DNA of 5,795 nt from CAYVGO01 sp964450725 (GTDB taxonomy: Bacteria; Bacteroidota; Bacteroidia; Bacteroidales; UBA932). This document shows positions 1 through 5,795 of this stretch, one piece after another. Position numbers and translations under genes: made by a program. Location: contig CAYVGO010000078.1 in NCBI GenBank assembly GCA_964450725.1, positions 1-5,795 of the forward strand, read 5' to 3'. Under the pieces are notes generated by a model. The model was not told the DNA's origin. It did no database searches and was given only the letters and a program-made list of their open reading frames with translations. Position 1 is the first letter of the stretch. The number at the start of each line of letters is the position of its first letter.

Positions 1-62
1 TAAATTCGTTAATTGCGTTAAAATAAAATGTATTTATCGGAAAAAAATCTCTTAGCGGTCGC

Positions 63-116
63 AAGTAAATTTCTCACCTGTCGCAGATAAATTTCTGTCA
101 GGTGAGAAATTTACTT
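63..116. repeat. 18-bp perfect inverted repeat within the 22-bp array
   Basis: Bases 63-80 are the exact reverse complement of 99-116, leaving an 18-base interval (81-98). That interval is itself nearly palindromic around an AAATTT core. The arms run across repeat-unit junctions: CCTG at 77-80 pairs with CAGG at 99-102. In RNA or single-stranded DNA this would make a long stable hairpin. It has no T-run next to it, so it does not look like a simple terminator. Confidence 0.85.
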
Positions 117-118
117 CC

Positions 119-170
119 GACGGGTCGCAGATAAACTTCCGACCCGTGAGAAATTTACCTGCGACCCGTC
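119..170. repeat. Second inverted repeat within the array (12 bp perfect, extendable)
   Basis: Bases 119-130 (GACGGGTCGCAG) are the exact reverse complement of 159-170. The stem extends to 135/154 with one mismatch. CGGGTCG at 121-127 can alternatively pair with CGACCCG at 140-146, so two competing folds exist. A third dyad, 76-86 with 181-191 (11 bp perfect), could enclose this hairpin in a larger nested fold. Confidence 0.8.
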
Positions 171-236
171 GAAAATTCACCTGCGACAGGTTAATTTTTT
201 AACAAAAACTCGCAAATTATTTTTTTCGAGGGTAAT

Positions 237-272
237 AAAAAATCCGCAGACTATATTGTTATAATCTGCGGA
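237..272 (-). terminator. Rho-independent terminator of the HU-like gene
   Basis: On the minus strand an 8-bp stem TCCGCAGA/TCTGCGGA (272-265 with 250-243) is followed directly by six T (242-237). The loop can add an inner TATA/TATA stem around TTGT. It lies 44 bp beyond the stop codon of the leftward HU-like gene, the expected place for its terminator. It separates that gene from the 22-bp repeat array. Confidence 0.85.
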
Positions 273-315
273 CAGGAAAGTATTATTGGAATACAAAGAT
301 GTAACTGAGGCTCAA

Positions 316-690
316 TTACTCTTGCAATTCATAATTAATGGAAGAAATGTTATCTTTTAACTCTACGCTTGGAGTAAAGATGATTTTTGCTTTGATAGAT
401 GATGGGTCAAAATCTTTCTTTTCCTCACTGCCTTCGCTCGAAAGGCTAAGCCGCATTGTACCCAGTTCTCCCAATTGTATGCTCATGCCAATTTTAAGAA
501 ATGTTGGCAATTCATCTAAAAAATTGTTAAGTACGTTTTCAATGTCTCCGCGTGTGAGCGAAGAGCGACCGGAGATTTCTTTCGCAAAATCTTTGATGGT
601 GAACCTTCCGGCATTAATAGCACTGGCATATACTTTTTTAGGAGCCGTTTTGTCTTGCGGGTTTTCTTTTGTGATTAATTTGTACTTCAT
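316..690 (-). CDS. HU family DNA-binding protein (HU-HIG type)
   Basis: This 124-residue protein resembles the Bacteroidota HU-like (HU-HIG) family of small DNA-binding proteins, which are related to the nucleoid protein HU. The N-terminus MKYKLITKENPQDKTAPKK is typical of the group. A helical part follows (about 32-66, with TIKDFAKEIS and SSLTRGDIENVLNNFL), which fits the HU dimerisation helices. Next comes a GMSIQLGELGTMRLSLSSEG strand-turn-strand (68-87), which corresponds to the start of the HU beta arm. The C-terminal part (95-118, with KAKIIFTPSVELK) also fits the family. Length is normal. The first ATG is used. An AT-rich leader without a Shine-Dalgarno site precedes it, as usual in this phylum. 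It is a single-gene unit with its own promoter candidate and terminator. Individual family members often have no known specific role; architectural DNA binding is inferred, not shown. Confidence 0.88.
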   Translation of the reverse strand: MKYKLITKENPQDKTAPKKVYASAINAGRFTIKDFAKEISGRSSLTRGDIENVLNNFLDELPTFLKIGMSIQLGELGTMRLSLSSEGSEEKKDFDPSSIKAKIIFTPSVELKDNISSINYELQE

Positions 691-839
691 AATATAATGG
701 ATTTAAGGGGTTAAAAATCTTATGAATGCTTTGAGGTGAATTTTTTAAGGCGAAAAAGTTCAGATGTCAACATTTGTAAGTTTTTTCAAAGAGGCTATTT
801 GTTTATTTACAGTGGTTGGGTTGTATTGCCGAACGGGTA

Positions 840-869
840 CAAATGTAAAAAACATTCTTATATTCCAAA
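840..869 (-). promoter_or_regulatory. Candidate Bacteroidota-type promoter for the HU-like gene
   Basis: Reading the minus strand, TTTG (869-866) is followed after 18 bases by TACATTTG (847-840). The latter is an exact match to the -7 element TAnnTTTG used by the Bacteroidota primary sigma factor. The spacing is one base below the usual 19-21 but within the range reported for flavobacteria. Transcription would start near 833, giving a long untranslated leader of roughly 140 bases. No better match lies closer to the gene. Confidence 0.5.
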
Positions 870-959
870 AAATTATTACATATTTTTTAGATTATTCCAA
901 ACTTTTTAAGAGTAATAAGCCGTAAGTTTTGGATAAATAAAGTTTTAACTTTTTATCTG

Positions 960-1898
960 TCAAATAAAAAGAATGGCAAGTAAAGACAAGATTGAAATAA
1001 TAACCCACAGCAAAATACCGAGAATCAATGGCTTTATTCCGACTTCACGCATAGAGCGGACAGAAAGAGATGACCCGATTAAAAACAAAGTAACCACCAG
1101 CAGAGATTTTGATACTTTAAAAATAGTATGATGTACGTTTTCTAATGCCGGGATGTAGTGTGGCATGTAAGTATTGATTATCATTGCCACAACAAACAAC
1201 AGGATAAACCATGGAATATTTACTTTTTGTCCTTTACTTTTAAACAGAAAAACAGAAAGAAAAGAGAGTGGAATAATCCACAATGCTCTTGCGAGTTTGA
1301 CGGTTGTAGCCACTTTTAATGCCTCTTCACCATAAGCAGAAGCGGCTCCGACCACAGAACTTGTGTCATGAATGGCTATGGCACTCCAAAGTCCGAACTG
1401 CTGTTCTGTAAGTTGCAGAAGGTGCCCCAGCAAAGGAAACAACAAAAGAGCAACAGAGTTTAATAAAAATACGATTCCTAAAGACATGGAAACTTCTTTT
1501 TCATTGGCATTGACTACAGGAGCAATGGCAGCAATGGCACTTCCACCGCAAATGGCCGTACCGGAAGAGGTCAGGTGTGATAACTTTGTCGGAATTTTTA
1601 GTAACCGTCCAATGATATAACCTAAAACCAAAATGATGGTAATGGAAGAAATCGTTAGCCAAAATCCCTCTTTCCCTACCTGAAGTGCAGATGAAACGTT
1701 CAACCCGAAACCTAATCCTACGACAGAAACTTTAAGCAGTAGAGAAGTTGTTTTGTGTCCGTATTTTGGAAACGGATGTGAGAAGAAAAGCGTAAATAAA
1801 AAACCGCCGACAAGTGCAGCCGGAGCAGGAACAAATGAAGAGGCACACAAAGCAAGTGCGACCAAAAAAAGGATTTTTTTAAGCGGATGTTGTTTCAT
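960..1898 (-). CDS. yeiH: YeiH/UPF0324 family membrane protein, putative sulfate exporter
   Basis: This is a polytopic inner-membrane protein of the YeiH family (Pfam Cons_hypoth698), which databases call a putative sulfate exporter; the substrate is not established. From the chosen start it is 312 residues, slightly shorter than the roughly 350 of E. coli YeiH. Family signatures are clear: GTAICGGSAIAA at 113-124, AIHDTSSVVGAA at 175-186 and KLARALWI at 201-208. About nine or ten hydrophobic segments are spread over the length, the first at 9-40 and the last at 289-312. The frame stays open to an ATG at 2015. The 39 extra residues are rich in Phe, Asn and Lys, look like translated intergenic DNA, and would begin upstream of the promoter candidate at 1964-1971. 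The ATG at 1898, giving MKQHPLKK just before the first membrane segment, is therefore preferred. It is transcribed divergently from the lyase gene. Confidence 0.85.
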   Translation of the reverse strand: MKQHPLKKILFLVALALCASSFVPAPAALVGGFLFTLFFSHPFPKYGHKTTSLLLKVSVVGLGFGLNVSSALQVGKEGFWLTISSITIILVLGYIIGRLLKIPTKLSHLTSSGTAICGGSAIAAIAPVVNANEKEVSMSLGIVFLLNSVALLLFPLLGHLLQLTEQQFGLWSAIAIHDTSSVVGAASAYGEEALKVATTVKLARALWIIPLSFLSVFLFKSKGQKVNIPWFILLFVVAMIINTYMPHYIPALENVHHTIFKVSKSLLVVTLFLIGSSLSVRSMREVGIKPLILGILLWVIISILSLLAILFI

Positions 1899-1963
1899 AA
1901 ATAACTTTTTTAAATGTAAAATTAGCCCCTTTTTCCTTTTCAACCAAAAGTTATAAAACCAAT

Positions 1964-1971
1964 CAAAGTTA
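1964..1971 (-). promoter_or_regulatory. Candidate -7 element for yeiH
   Basis: The minus strand reads TAACTTTG, an exact fit to TAnnTTTG. It lies about 66 bases upstream of the ATG at 1898, giving a leader of about 60 bases. No good -33 element is found at normal spacing; the nearest TTG on this strand (2001-1999) is 27 bases away. The call therefore rests on the -7 box and its position. It is back to back with the promoter of the rightward lyase gene. Confidence 0.4.
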
Positions 1972-2019
1972 TTTTGTAAGACAAAAATAGTATGTAAGCA
2001 AAGAAACATCGACAAAGTG

Positions 2020-2051
2020 TTGACTTAATTCAAGATTTTTATTTACTTTTG
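2020..2051 (+). promoter_or_regulatory. Candidate promoter of the lyase-transporter operon
   Basis: TTG at 2020-2022 (in GTTGAC) is followed after 21 bases by TACTTTTG at 2044-2051, an exact TAnnTTTG -7 element. Transcription would begin near 2058, leaving an AT-rich leader of about 44 bases before the ATG at 2102. The leader has no Shine-Dalgarno site, no upstream ATG and no Trp-coding leader peptide, so E. coli-style tnaC attenuation is not present. Confidence 0.6.
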
Positions 2052-2101
2052 CTTTTCGTATCTAATCATTTTATAATTTATTATTTAACACTTTACCTTA
2101 T

Positions 2102-3556
2102 ATGAGTTCAGATTTCGTAAAATTTCACAGCGGTGAAAATATTCCGCTTGAGTTCCACAAAGTACGCATAGTGCAAAAATTACATCTTGTTCCCATTGAG
2201 CGCCGATTAGCAGCCTTGCGCGAAGCACAGTTTAATACCTTTCGACTCAATACGCCCGACGTATTTTTAGACATGCTCACCGATAGCGGTACTAATGCCA
2301 TGAGCGATAACCAAATGGCAGCCATGCTTCAGGCAGATGATGCTTATGCCGGCTCTCAAAGTTTTTTAAGGCTGCAAAAAGCGGTAGAAACCGTACTTGG
2401 AAAATCTTACCTGTTACCCGTACACCAGGGACGTGCCGCAGAAAATATTCTTAGTCGTGCTTATGTAAAAAAAGGAAATATCGTTCCGATGAATTACCAC
2501 TTTACTACAGCGCTGGCACATATTACAGAGAACGGTGGAAATATTGTGGAATTATTGTATGATGAAGCATATAATATTGCCTCCTCTCATCCTTTTAAAG
2601 GAAATATGAATATTGAAAAGTTAGAAGAGTTTATCCAAAAAACCGGAAAGGAAAATATTCCTTTTATCCGTATGGAGGCTTCTACCAACTTGATTGGCGG
2701 ACAACCTTTCAGCATTAAGAATTTTGAAGACGTACGTAAAATTGCCGACAAACATGGGCTCAGAATCGTGTTAGACGCAAGTTTGCTCGGAGAAAATGCC
2801 TACCTTGTCAAGCACCGCGAACCGCAATACCAAAACAGTTCTATCGGTGAAATTATCAAAAAGATGACGGGGCTTGCGGACATTATCTATTTCTCGGCAC
2901 GTAAATTAAGTTCTTCGCGCGGCGGCGGAATCTGTACTAACAATCTTGCGATCTATAAAGAGTTGGAAGCCTTAGTGCCGCTTTATGAAGGATTTCTAAC
3001 CTACGGAGGTATTTCTGTAAGAGAAATTGAAGCAATGGCTGTAGGGTTATATGAAACCTTAGACGAAAGTATCATTTCACAAAGTCCGACATTTATTGCT
3101 TACTTGGTAGAACAGTTAAAATCTAAGAATATTCCCGTAGTAACTCCTGCAGGAGTTTTAGGCTGCCATGTTGATGCCATGAAGTTTTGTGAGCACATTC
3201 CGCAGCAGCAATACCCTGCCGGAGCATTGACGGCCGCATTCTATCTTATTTCCGGAATACGCGGTATGGAACGCGGTTCTATCTCGAACCAGCGTGATGA
3301 GAATGGCAATGAAACTTATGCCGATATGGAATTGATGAGATTGGCCGTACCCAGAAGAGTATTCACATTATCTCAAATACAATATGTTTATGACCGCTTG
3401 TTGTGGCTTCATGAAAACAGAACAATGATTGGCGGACTTAAATTTGTTTACGAACCTCCCGTATTACGATTTTTTATGGGTGGTTTGGATTCTTTGACCG
3501 ACTGGCCGGAGAAATTATTGGCTAAATTCAGAAAAGATTTCGGAAACAGTTTGTAA
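2102..3556 (+). CDS. Divergent tyrosine phenol-lyase/tryptophanase family PLP-dependent lyase
   Basis: A 484-residue cytosolic PLP enzyme of the beta-eliminating lyase family (PF01212), whose classical members split tyrosine or tryptophan into pyruvate, ammonium and phenol or indole. Family motifs run along its length: LTDSGTNAMSD (59-69), DAYAGS (80-85), HQGRAAEN (108-115), NLIGGQP (196-202), ENAY (231-234), the PLP lysine K268 in SARK, YEGFLTYGG (295-303) and RLAVPRRVFT (413-422). By recall-based alignment with Citrobacter freundii tyrosine phenol-lyase, the substrate residues T135, R391 and F457-F458 are of the phenol-lyase type, whereas E. coli tryptophanase has Asp, Ile and His-Phe there. 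Y82, R111, N196, D225 and R413 are conserved. Unusually, the conserved Arg217, His343, Asp258 and Asn262 are Leu228, Leu353, Leu269 and Arg273. The N-terminus is about 11 residues longer and the C-terminus extends beyond the usual end. Databases will probably call it tryptophanase. The family is certain, the substrate open. It is the first gene of an operon with the peptide transporter. Confidence 0.85.
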   Translation: MSSDFVKFHSGENIPLEFHKVRIVQKLHLVPIERRLAALREAQFNTFRLNTPDVFLDMLTDSGTNAMSDNQMAAMLQADDAYAGSQSFLRLQKAVETVLGKSYLLPVHQGRAAENILSRAYVKKGNIVPMNYHFTTALAHITENGGNIVELLYDEAYNIASSHPFKGNMNIEKLEEFIQKTGKENIPFIRMEASTNLIGGQPFSIKNFEDVRKIADKHGLRIVLDASLLGENAYLVKHREPQYQNSSIGEIIKKMTGLADIIYFSARKLSSSRGGGICTNNLAIYKELEALVPLYEGFLTYGGISVREIEAMAVGLYETLDESIISQSPTFIAYLVEQLKSKNIPVVTPAGVLGCHVDAMKFCEHIPQQQYPAGALTAAFYLISGIRGMERGSISNQRDENGNETYADMELMRLAVPRRVFTLSQIQYVYDRLLWLHENRTMIGGLKFVYEPPVLRFFMGGLDSLTDWPEKLLAKFRKDFGNSL

Positions 3557-3560
3557 AAAC

Positions 3561-3595
3561 TAATGGTCAGCAATGAACTTCGTTGCTGACCATTA
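3561..3595 (+). other. Intercistronic 13-bp-stem hairpin between lyase and transporter genes
   Basis: TAATGGTCAGCAA (3561-3573) is the exact reverse complement of 3583-3595. The stem can extend inward by a T-G, a G-C and an A-T pair to a three-base loop. It begins five bases after the lyase stop codon and ends 15 bases before the transporter ATG. What follows (CATTATTTTATCC) is not a clean T-run, so it is at best a leaky terminator. An attenuator or an mRNA-stabilising element that sets the ratio of the two products is more likely. No TAnnTTTG box lies between the genes, which supports cotranscription. Confidence 0.7.
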
Positions 3596-3610
3596 CATTA
3601 TTTTATCCTT

Positions 3611-5602
3611 ATGGAAGAAAATCAAAATCTACCCGAAAATGCCAACCGTGAACTTGCTCCCGGAGAAGTTTACGAACCGGTAATGAAAGCCGACAAAAAA
3701 TATCCTGAAGCCAACACCTGGTCTGTAGGGTGGGGTATTTTGATGGCGGTCATTTTTTCTGCTGCTACAGCATACTTGGGACTAAAAGTAGGACAAGTAT
3801 TTGAAGCCGCAATACCTATTGCCATTATTGCCATGGGGCTCTCTACTACGCTTCGCCGTAAACATGCCTTGGGTGAAAATGTAATTATTCAATCTATCGG
3901 TTCTGCCTCCGGAGTGATTGTTGCCGGTACAATCTTTACGCTTCCGGCATTGTATATCCTGCAAGCAAAATATCCTGAAATATCGGTCAACTTTCTACAA
4001 ATATTTATGAGTGCTTTGCTGGGAGGAATTTTGGGAATTTTATTCCTTATTCCGTTTCGGCGTTATTTTGTTTCCGATATGCACGGAAAATATCCTTTTC
4101 CCGAAGCCACCGCAACAACGCAAGTATTAGCCGCCGGAACAGAGACAGGAGAAGGTAAGAAAAATAAAACGGGCATTAAACTCTTAATGATTAGCGGATT
4201 GATTGGAGGAGTATATGATTTTGTGGTAGCAACTTTCGGATGTTGGACAGAAACCATCACTTCAAAAATTATTCCCGTAGGAGAATTGTTGTCAGACAAG
4301 TATAAAATTATCTTTAAACATAATGTAGGAGCGGCTTTATTGGGGTTAGGATATATTGTAGGGCTAAAATATGCAGCCATTATTTGTGCCGGTTCTTTTC
4401 TGTCGTGGTACGTATTTATTCCTTTCCTCTCTTACTTTGGAGATGCAATTACCGTAACTTTACCCGAAGGGACAAAGTTTTTGTCTGACGTAAGTCCCGA
4501 AACAATTTTCGGCCTTTATATCAGGCAACTCGGTATTGGCGGTATTGCTATGGCTGGAGTTATAGGTATTATCCGTTCTCGAAAAATTATTTTCTCAGCC
4601 ATGCGGTTGGCAGGAAAGGAAATGAAGAGTAAACAACAACAGGTTACCAATAATATTGTACCCCGTACCCAAAGAGATCTTCCGATGAAGTTTATTATTG
4701 GAGGATTAGCCCTTGTCGTCATTGCCATTTTACTATTCTTTTATTTCGGAGTTATTCCCAATCTTACTATTACTATTGTTGCACTGCTTACCGTGATTAT
4801 TATTGCATTTCTGTTTACTACTGTTGCGGCTAACGCTATTGCTATCGTAGGAACAAATCCCGTAAGCGGAATGACTTTAATGACACTCATCCTTGCTTCT
4901 GCTATTTTATTTGGAGTCGGATTGTCAGGAACGGTCGGAATGGTAGCAGCCTTAATTATCGGAGGTGTTGTTTGTACAGCACTCTCAATGGCAGGTGGAT
5001 TTATTACTGACCTTAAAATCGGATACTGGTTAGGTTCTACACCCGCAGTACAGCAACAGTGGAAATTTTTAGGTACGTTAGTTTCTGCACTAACTGTTGG
5101 AGGTGTGATGATGATATTGAGTGAAACTTACGGATTTAGTGGAAAAAATGCTCTCGCCGCTCCGCAAGCCAATGCTATGGCCGCCGTCATAGAACCGATG
5201 ATGAGCGGACAATCGGCTCCTTGGTTGATTTACTTTGCCGGTGCTGCCATTGCCCTAATATTAACCATGTTAAACATTCCGGCCTTAGCCTTTGCCTTAG
5301 GAATGTTTATTCCGATAGAACTCAATACCCCCTTACTTGTCGGCGGATTAATCAGTTGGTATGTCAGCAGAAAAAGTAAAGACAATACTTTAAATCAAAA
5401 ACGGCATGAACAGGGACTTCTTGTAGCGTCAGGATTTATAGCCGGCGGAGCATTGTTTGGCGTATTAAGTGCATCGTTGACCTACTTTGGAGTCAATCTT
5501 CATCTTGACTGGGCTTACGCAGAACATATCGGTATATTACCCTATCTGCTCTTGATTTGTATTATGTTATGGCTTTCTAAACCTAAAGGCTTGGCAAAAT
5601 AA
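3611..5602 (+). CDS. OPT family oligopeptide transporter
   Basis: This 663-residue inner-membrane protein belongs to the OPT superfamily (PF03169), proton-coupled importers of small peptides and, in some members, metal chelates. A soluble N-terminus (1-36) is followed by many hydrophobic segments from about 37-80 to 640-656, consistent with the roughly 16 helices of the family. Recognisable motifs are IIQSIGSASG (92-101), MHGKYPFPEATATTQVLAAG (157-176), NPVSGMT (416-422), DLKIGYWLGSTPAVQQQ (467-483) and NIPALAFALGMFIPIELNTP (555-574). The length is normal for bacterial members, and no frameshift or break is seen. The ATG at 3611 has no Shine-Dalgarno site, like the other genes here. It lies 54 bp after the lyase gene with no promoter between, so it is probably cotranscribed; peptide import would supply that enzyme with amino acids. 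Peptide specificity cannot be read from the sequence. Confidence 0.92.
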   Translation: MEENQNLPENANRELAPGEVYEPVMKADKKYPEANTWSVGWGILMAVIFSAATAYLGLKVGQVFEAAIPIAIIAMGLSTTLRRKHALGENVIIQSIGSASGVIVAGTIFTLPALYILQAKYPEISVNFLQIFMSALLGGILGILFLIPFRRYFVSDMHGKYPFPEATATTQVLAAGTETGEGKKNKTGIKLLMISGLIGGVYDFVVATFGCWTETITSKIIPVGELLSDKYKIIFKHNVGAALLGLGYIVGLKYAAIICAGSFLSWYVFIPFLSYFGDAITVTLPEGTKFLSDVSPETIFGLYIRQLGIGGIAMAGVIGIIRSRKIIFSAMRLAGKEMKSKQQQVTNNIVPRTQRDLPMKFIIGGLALVVIAILLFFYFGVIPNLTITIVALLTVIIIAFLFTTVAANAIAIVGTNPVSGMTLMTLILASAILFGVGLSGTVGMVAALIIGGVVCTALSMAGGFITDLKIGYWLGSTPAVQQQWKFLGTLVSALTVGGVMMILSETYGFSGKNALAAPQANAMAAVIEPMMSGQSAPWLIYFAGAAIALILTMLNIPALAFALGMFIPIELNTPLLVGGLISWYVSRKSKDNTLNQKRHEQGLLVASGFIAGGALFGVLSASLTYFGVNLHLDWAYAEHIGILPYLLLICIMLWLSKPKGLAK

Positions 5603-5760
5603 TTTGTTCAACATTTTGTCAGTTTGACTGTCAATTATCAATGGTTTTATCTGGTAGTTATCGCAACTCAAAATCGAATGATTTAAAATCTTTTCAATGA
5701 TACTTTTTTCGTTCTTTTGGTTGCACGAGAAATGGTAATATTCTGTATTCTTTCAATAAT

Positions 5761-5795
5761 AAAAAAGTCAGGTAATGTATCTACCTGACTTTTTT
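5761..5795 (+). terminator. Bidirectional rho-independent terminator at the window edge
   Basis: GTCAGGTA (5767-5774) and TACCTGAC (5782-5789) form an 8-bp stem with a 7-base loop. Six A precede it and at least six T follow it, up to the window end, so it can terminate transcription in both directions. It lies 159 bp after the transporter stop codon. It could end the lyase-transporter transcript, a convergent gene beyond the window, or both. The stretch 5603-5760 before it holds no gene or other signal that could be supported. Confidence 0.8.

Larger units (their letters stand above)
58..189. repeat. Array of six tandem 22-bp quasi-palindromic repeats
   Basis: Six contiguous 22-bp units start at 58, 80, 102, 124, 146 and 168. 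A seventh unit from 190 is already degenerate beyond GTTAA. Every unit starts with GT, has an AAATTT-like core (mutated in units 4 and 6), and from unit 3 onward ends in CGAC plus two variable bases. Units 1, 2, 4 and 6 start GTCG; units 3 and 5 start GTGAGAAATTTAC and match each other at 18 of 22 positions. Units 2 and 4 match at 17 of 22, so a 44-bp higher-order period is also visible. The unit resembles its own reverse complement, so both strands show similar motifs. There are no spacers, which rules out a CRISPR. It lies in an AT-rich gene-free stretch past the terminator of the leftward gene. No coding potential or function can be assigned. Confidence 0.9.

Noticed and set aside
58..189. 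CRISPR array
   Set aside because: The 22-bp units follow one another directly. There are no unique spacers of about 30 bases and no cas gene in the window.
338..697. 119-residue rightward open frame
   Set aside because: It lies almost wholly antisense to the HU-like gene, which has clear family features and its own terminator. Its translation matches nothing recognisable.
925..945. Short dyad AAAGTT/AACTTT just after yeiH as its terminator
   Set aside because: It is an AT-only-like weak stem with a two-base loop, likely chance in AT-rich DNA. No convincing terminator was seen for yeiH.
1372..1956. Two rightward open frames of 82 and 67 residues
   Set aside because: Both are antisense to the yeiH gene, which carries clear family motifs in the other frame, and both have low-complexity, unconvincing sequence.
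2052..2101. tnaC-like leader peptide controlling the lyase by tryptophan
   Set aside because: The leader is only about 44 bases and contains no ATG and no Trp-codon reading frame.
3782..4728. Three leftward open frames (60, 105 and 70 residues) inside the transporter gene
   Set aside because: They are antisense shadows of the OPT coding sequence, with no start signals and no recognisable domains.
5620..5630. Small CAGT-TTG-ACTG dyad after the transporter gene
   Set aside because: A four-base stem is expected by chance, and no T-run follows.

Overview
The window looks like chromosomal DNA of a Bacteroidota bacterium, possibly of the order Bacteroidales. Three things point there. The DNA is AT-rich. 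The genes lack purine-rich Shine-Dalgarno sites, and the presumed promoters carry the Bacteroidota -7 element TAnnTTTG. One gene encodes the HU-like DNA-binding protein type (HU-HIG) that is characteristic of this phylum. Genus cannot be decided from the sequence alone.

Layout. Positions 1-315 contain no gene. They hold an array of six tandem 22-bp units (58-189) with strong internal dyad symmetry, followed by a rho-independent terminator (237-272) for the leftward gene. On the minus strand lie an HU-like protein gene (316-690) and, further right, a YeiH/UPF0324 membrane protein gene (960-1898). A 269-bp spacer with its own promoter candidate separates them. From about 1899 to 2101 a divergent promoter region serves yeiH to the left and a rightward pair of genes. 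That pair is a PLP-dependent lyase of the tryptophanase/tyrosine phenol-lyase family (2102-3556) and an OPT-family oligopeptide transporter (3611-5602). They are separated by 54 bp containing a 13-bp-stem hairpin. A bidirectional terminator ends the window (5761-5795).

Function. The rightward pair makes sense as a peptide-catabolism unit. The OPT protein would import small peptides, and the lyase would act on an aromatic or related beta-substituted amino acid released from them, giving pyruvate and ammonium. The lyase is the most interesting gene. Its substrate-side residues are those of tyrosine phenol-lyase rather than tryptophanase, but several cofactor-side residues normally invariant in both enzymes are replaced (Arg to Leu, His to Leu, Asp to Leu, Asn to Arg near the PLP lysine). 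Its real reaction may therefore be different. YeiH is a putative anion (sulfate-type) exporter of unproven substrate, and its link to the lyase pair is only that they are divergent neighbours.

No phage, insertion sequence, CRISPR, tRNA or rRNA was seen. The window is mostly ordinary housekeeping or accessory metabolism. The 22-bp array and the divergent lyase are the two points worth following up.
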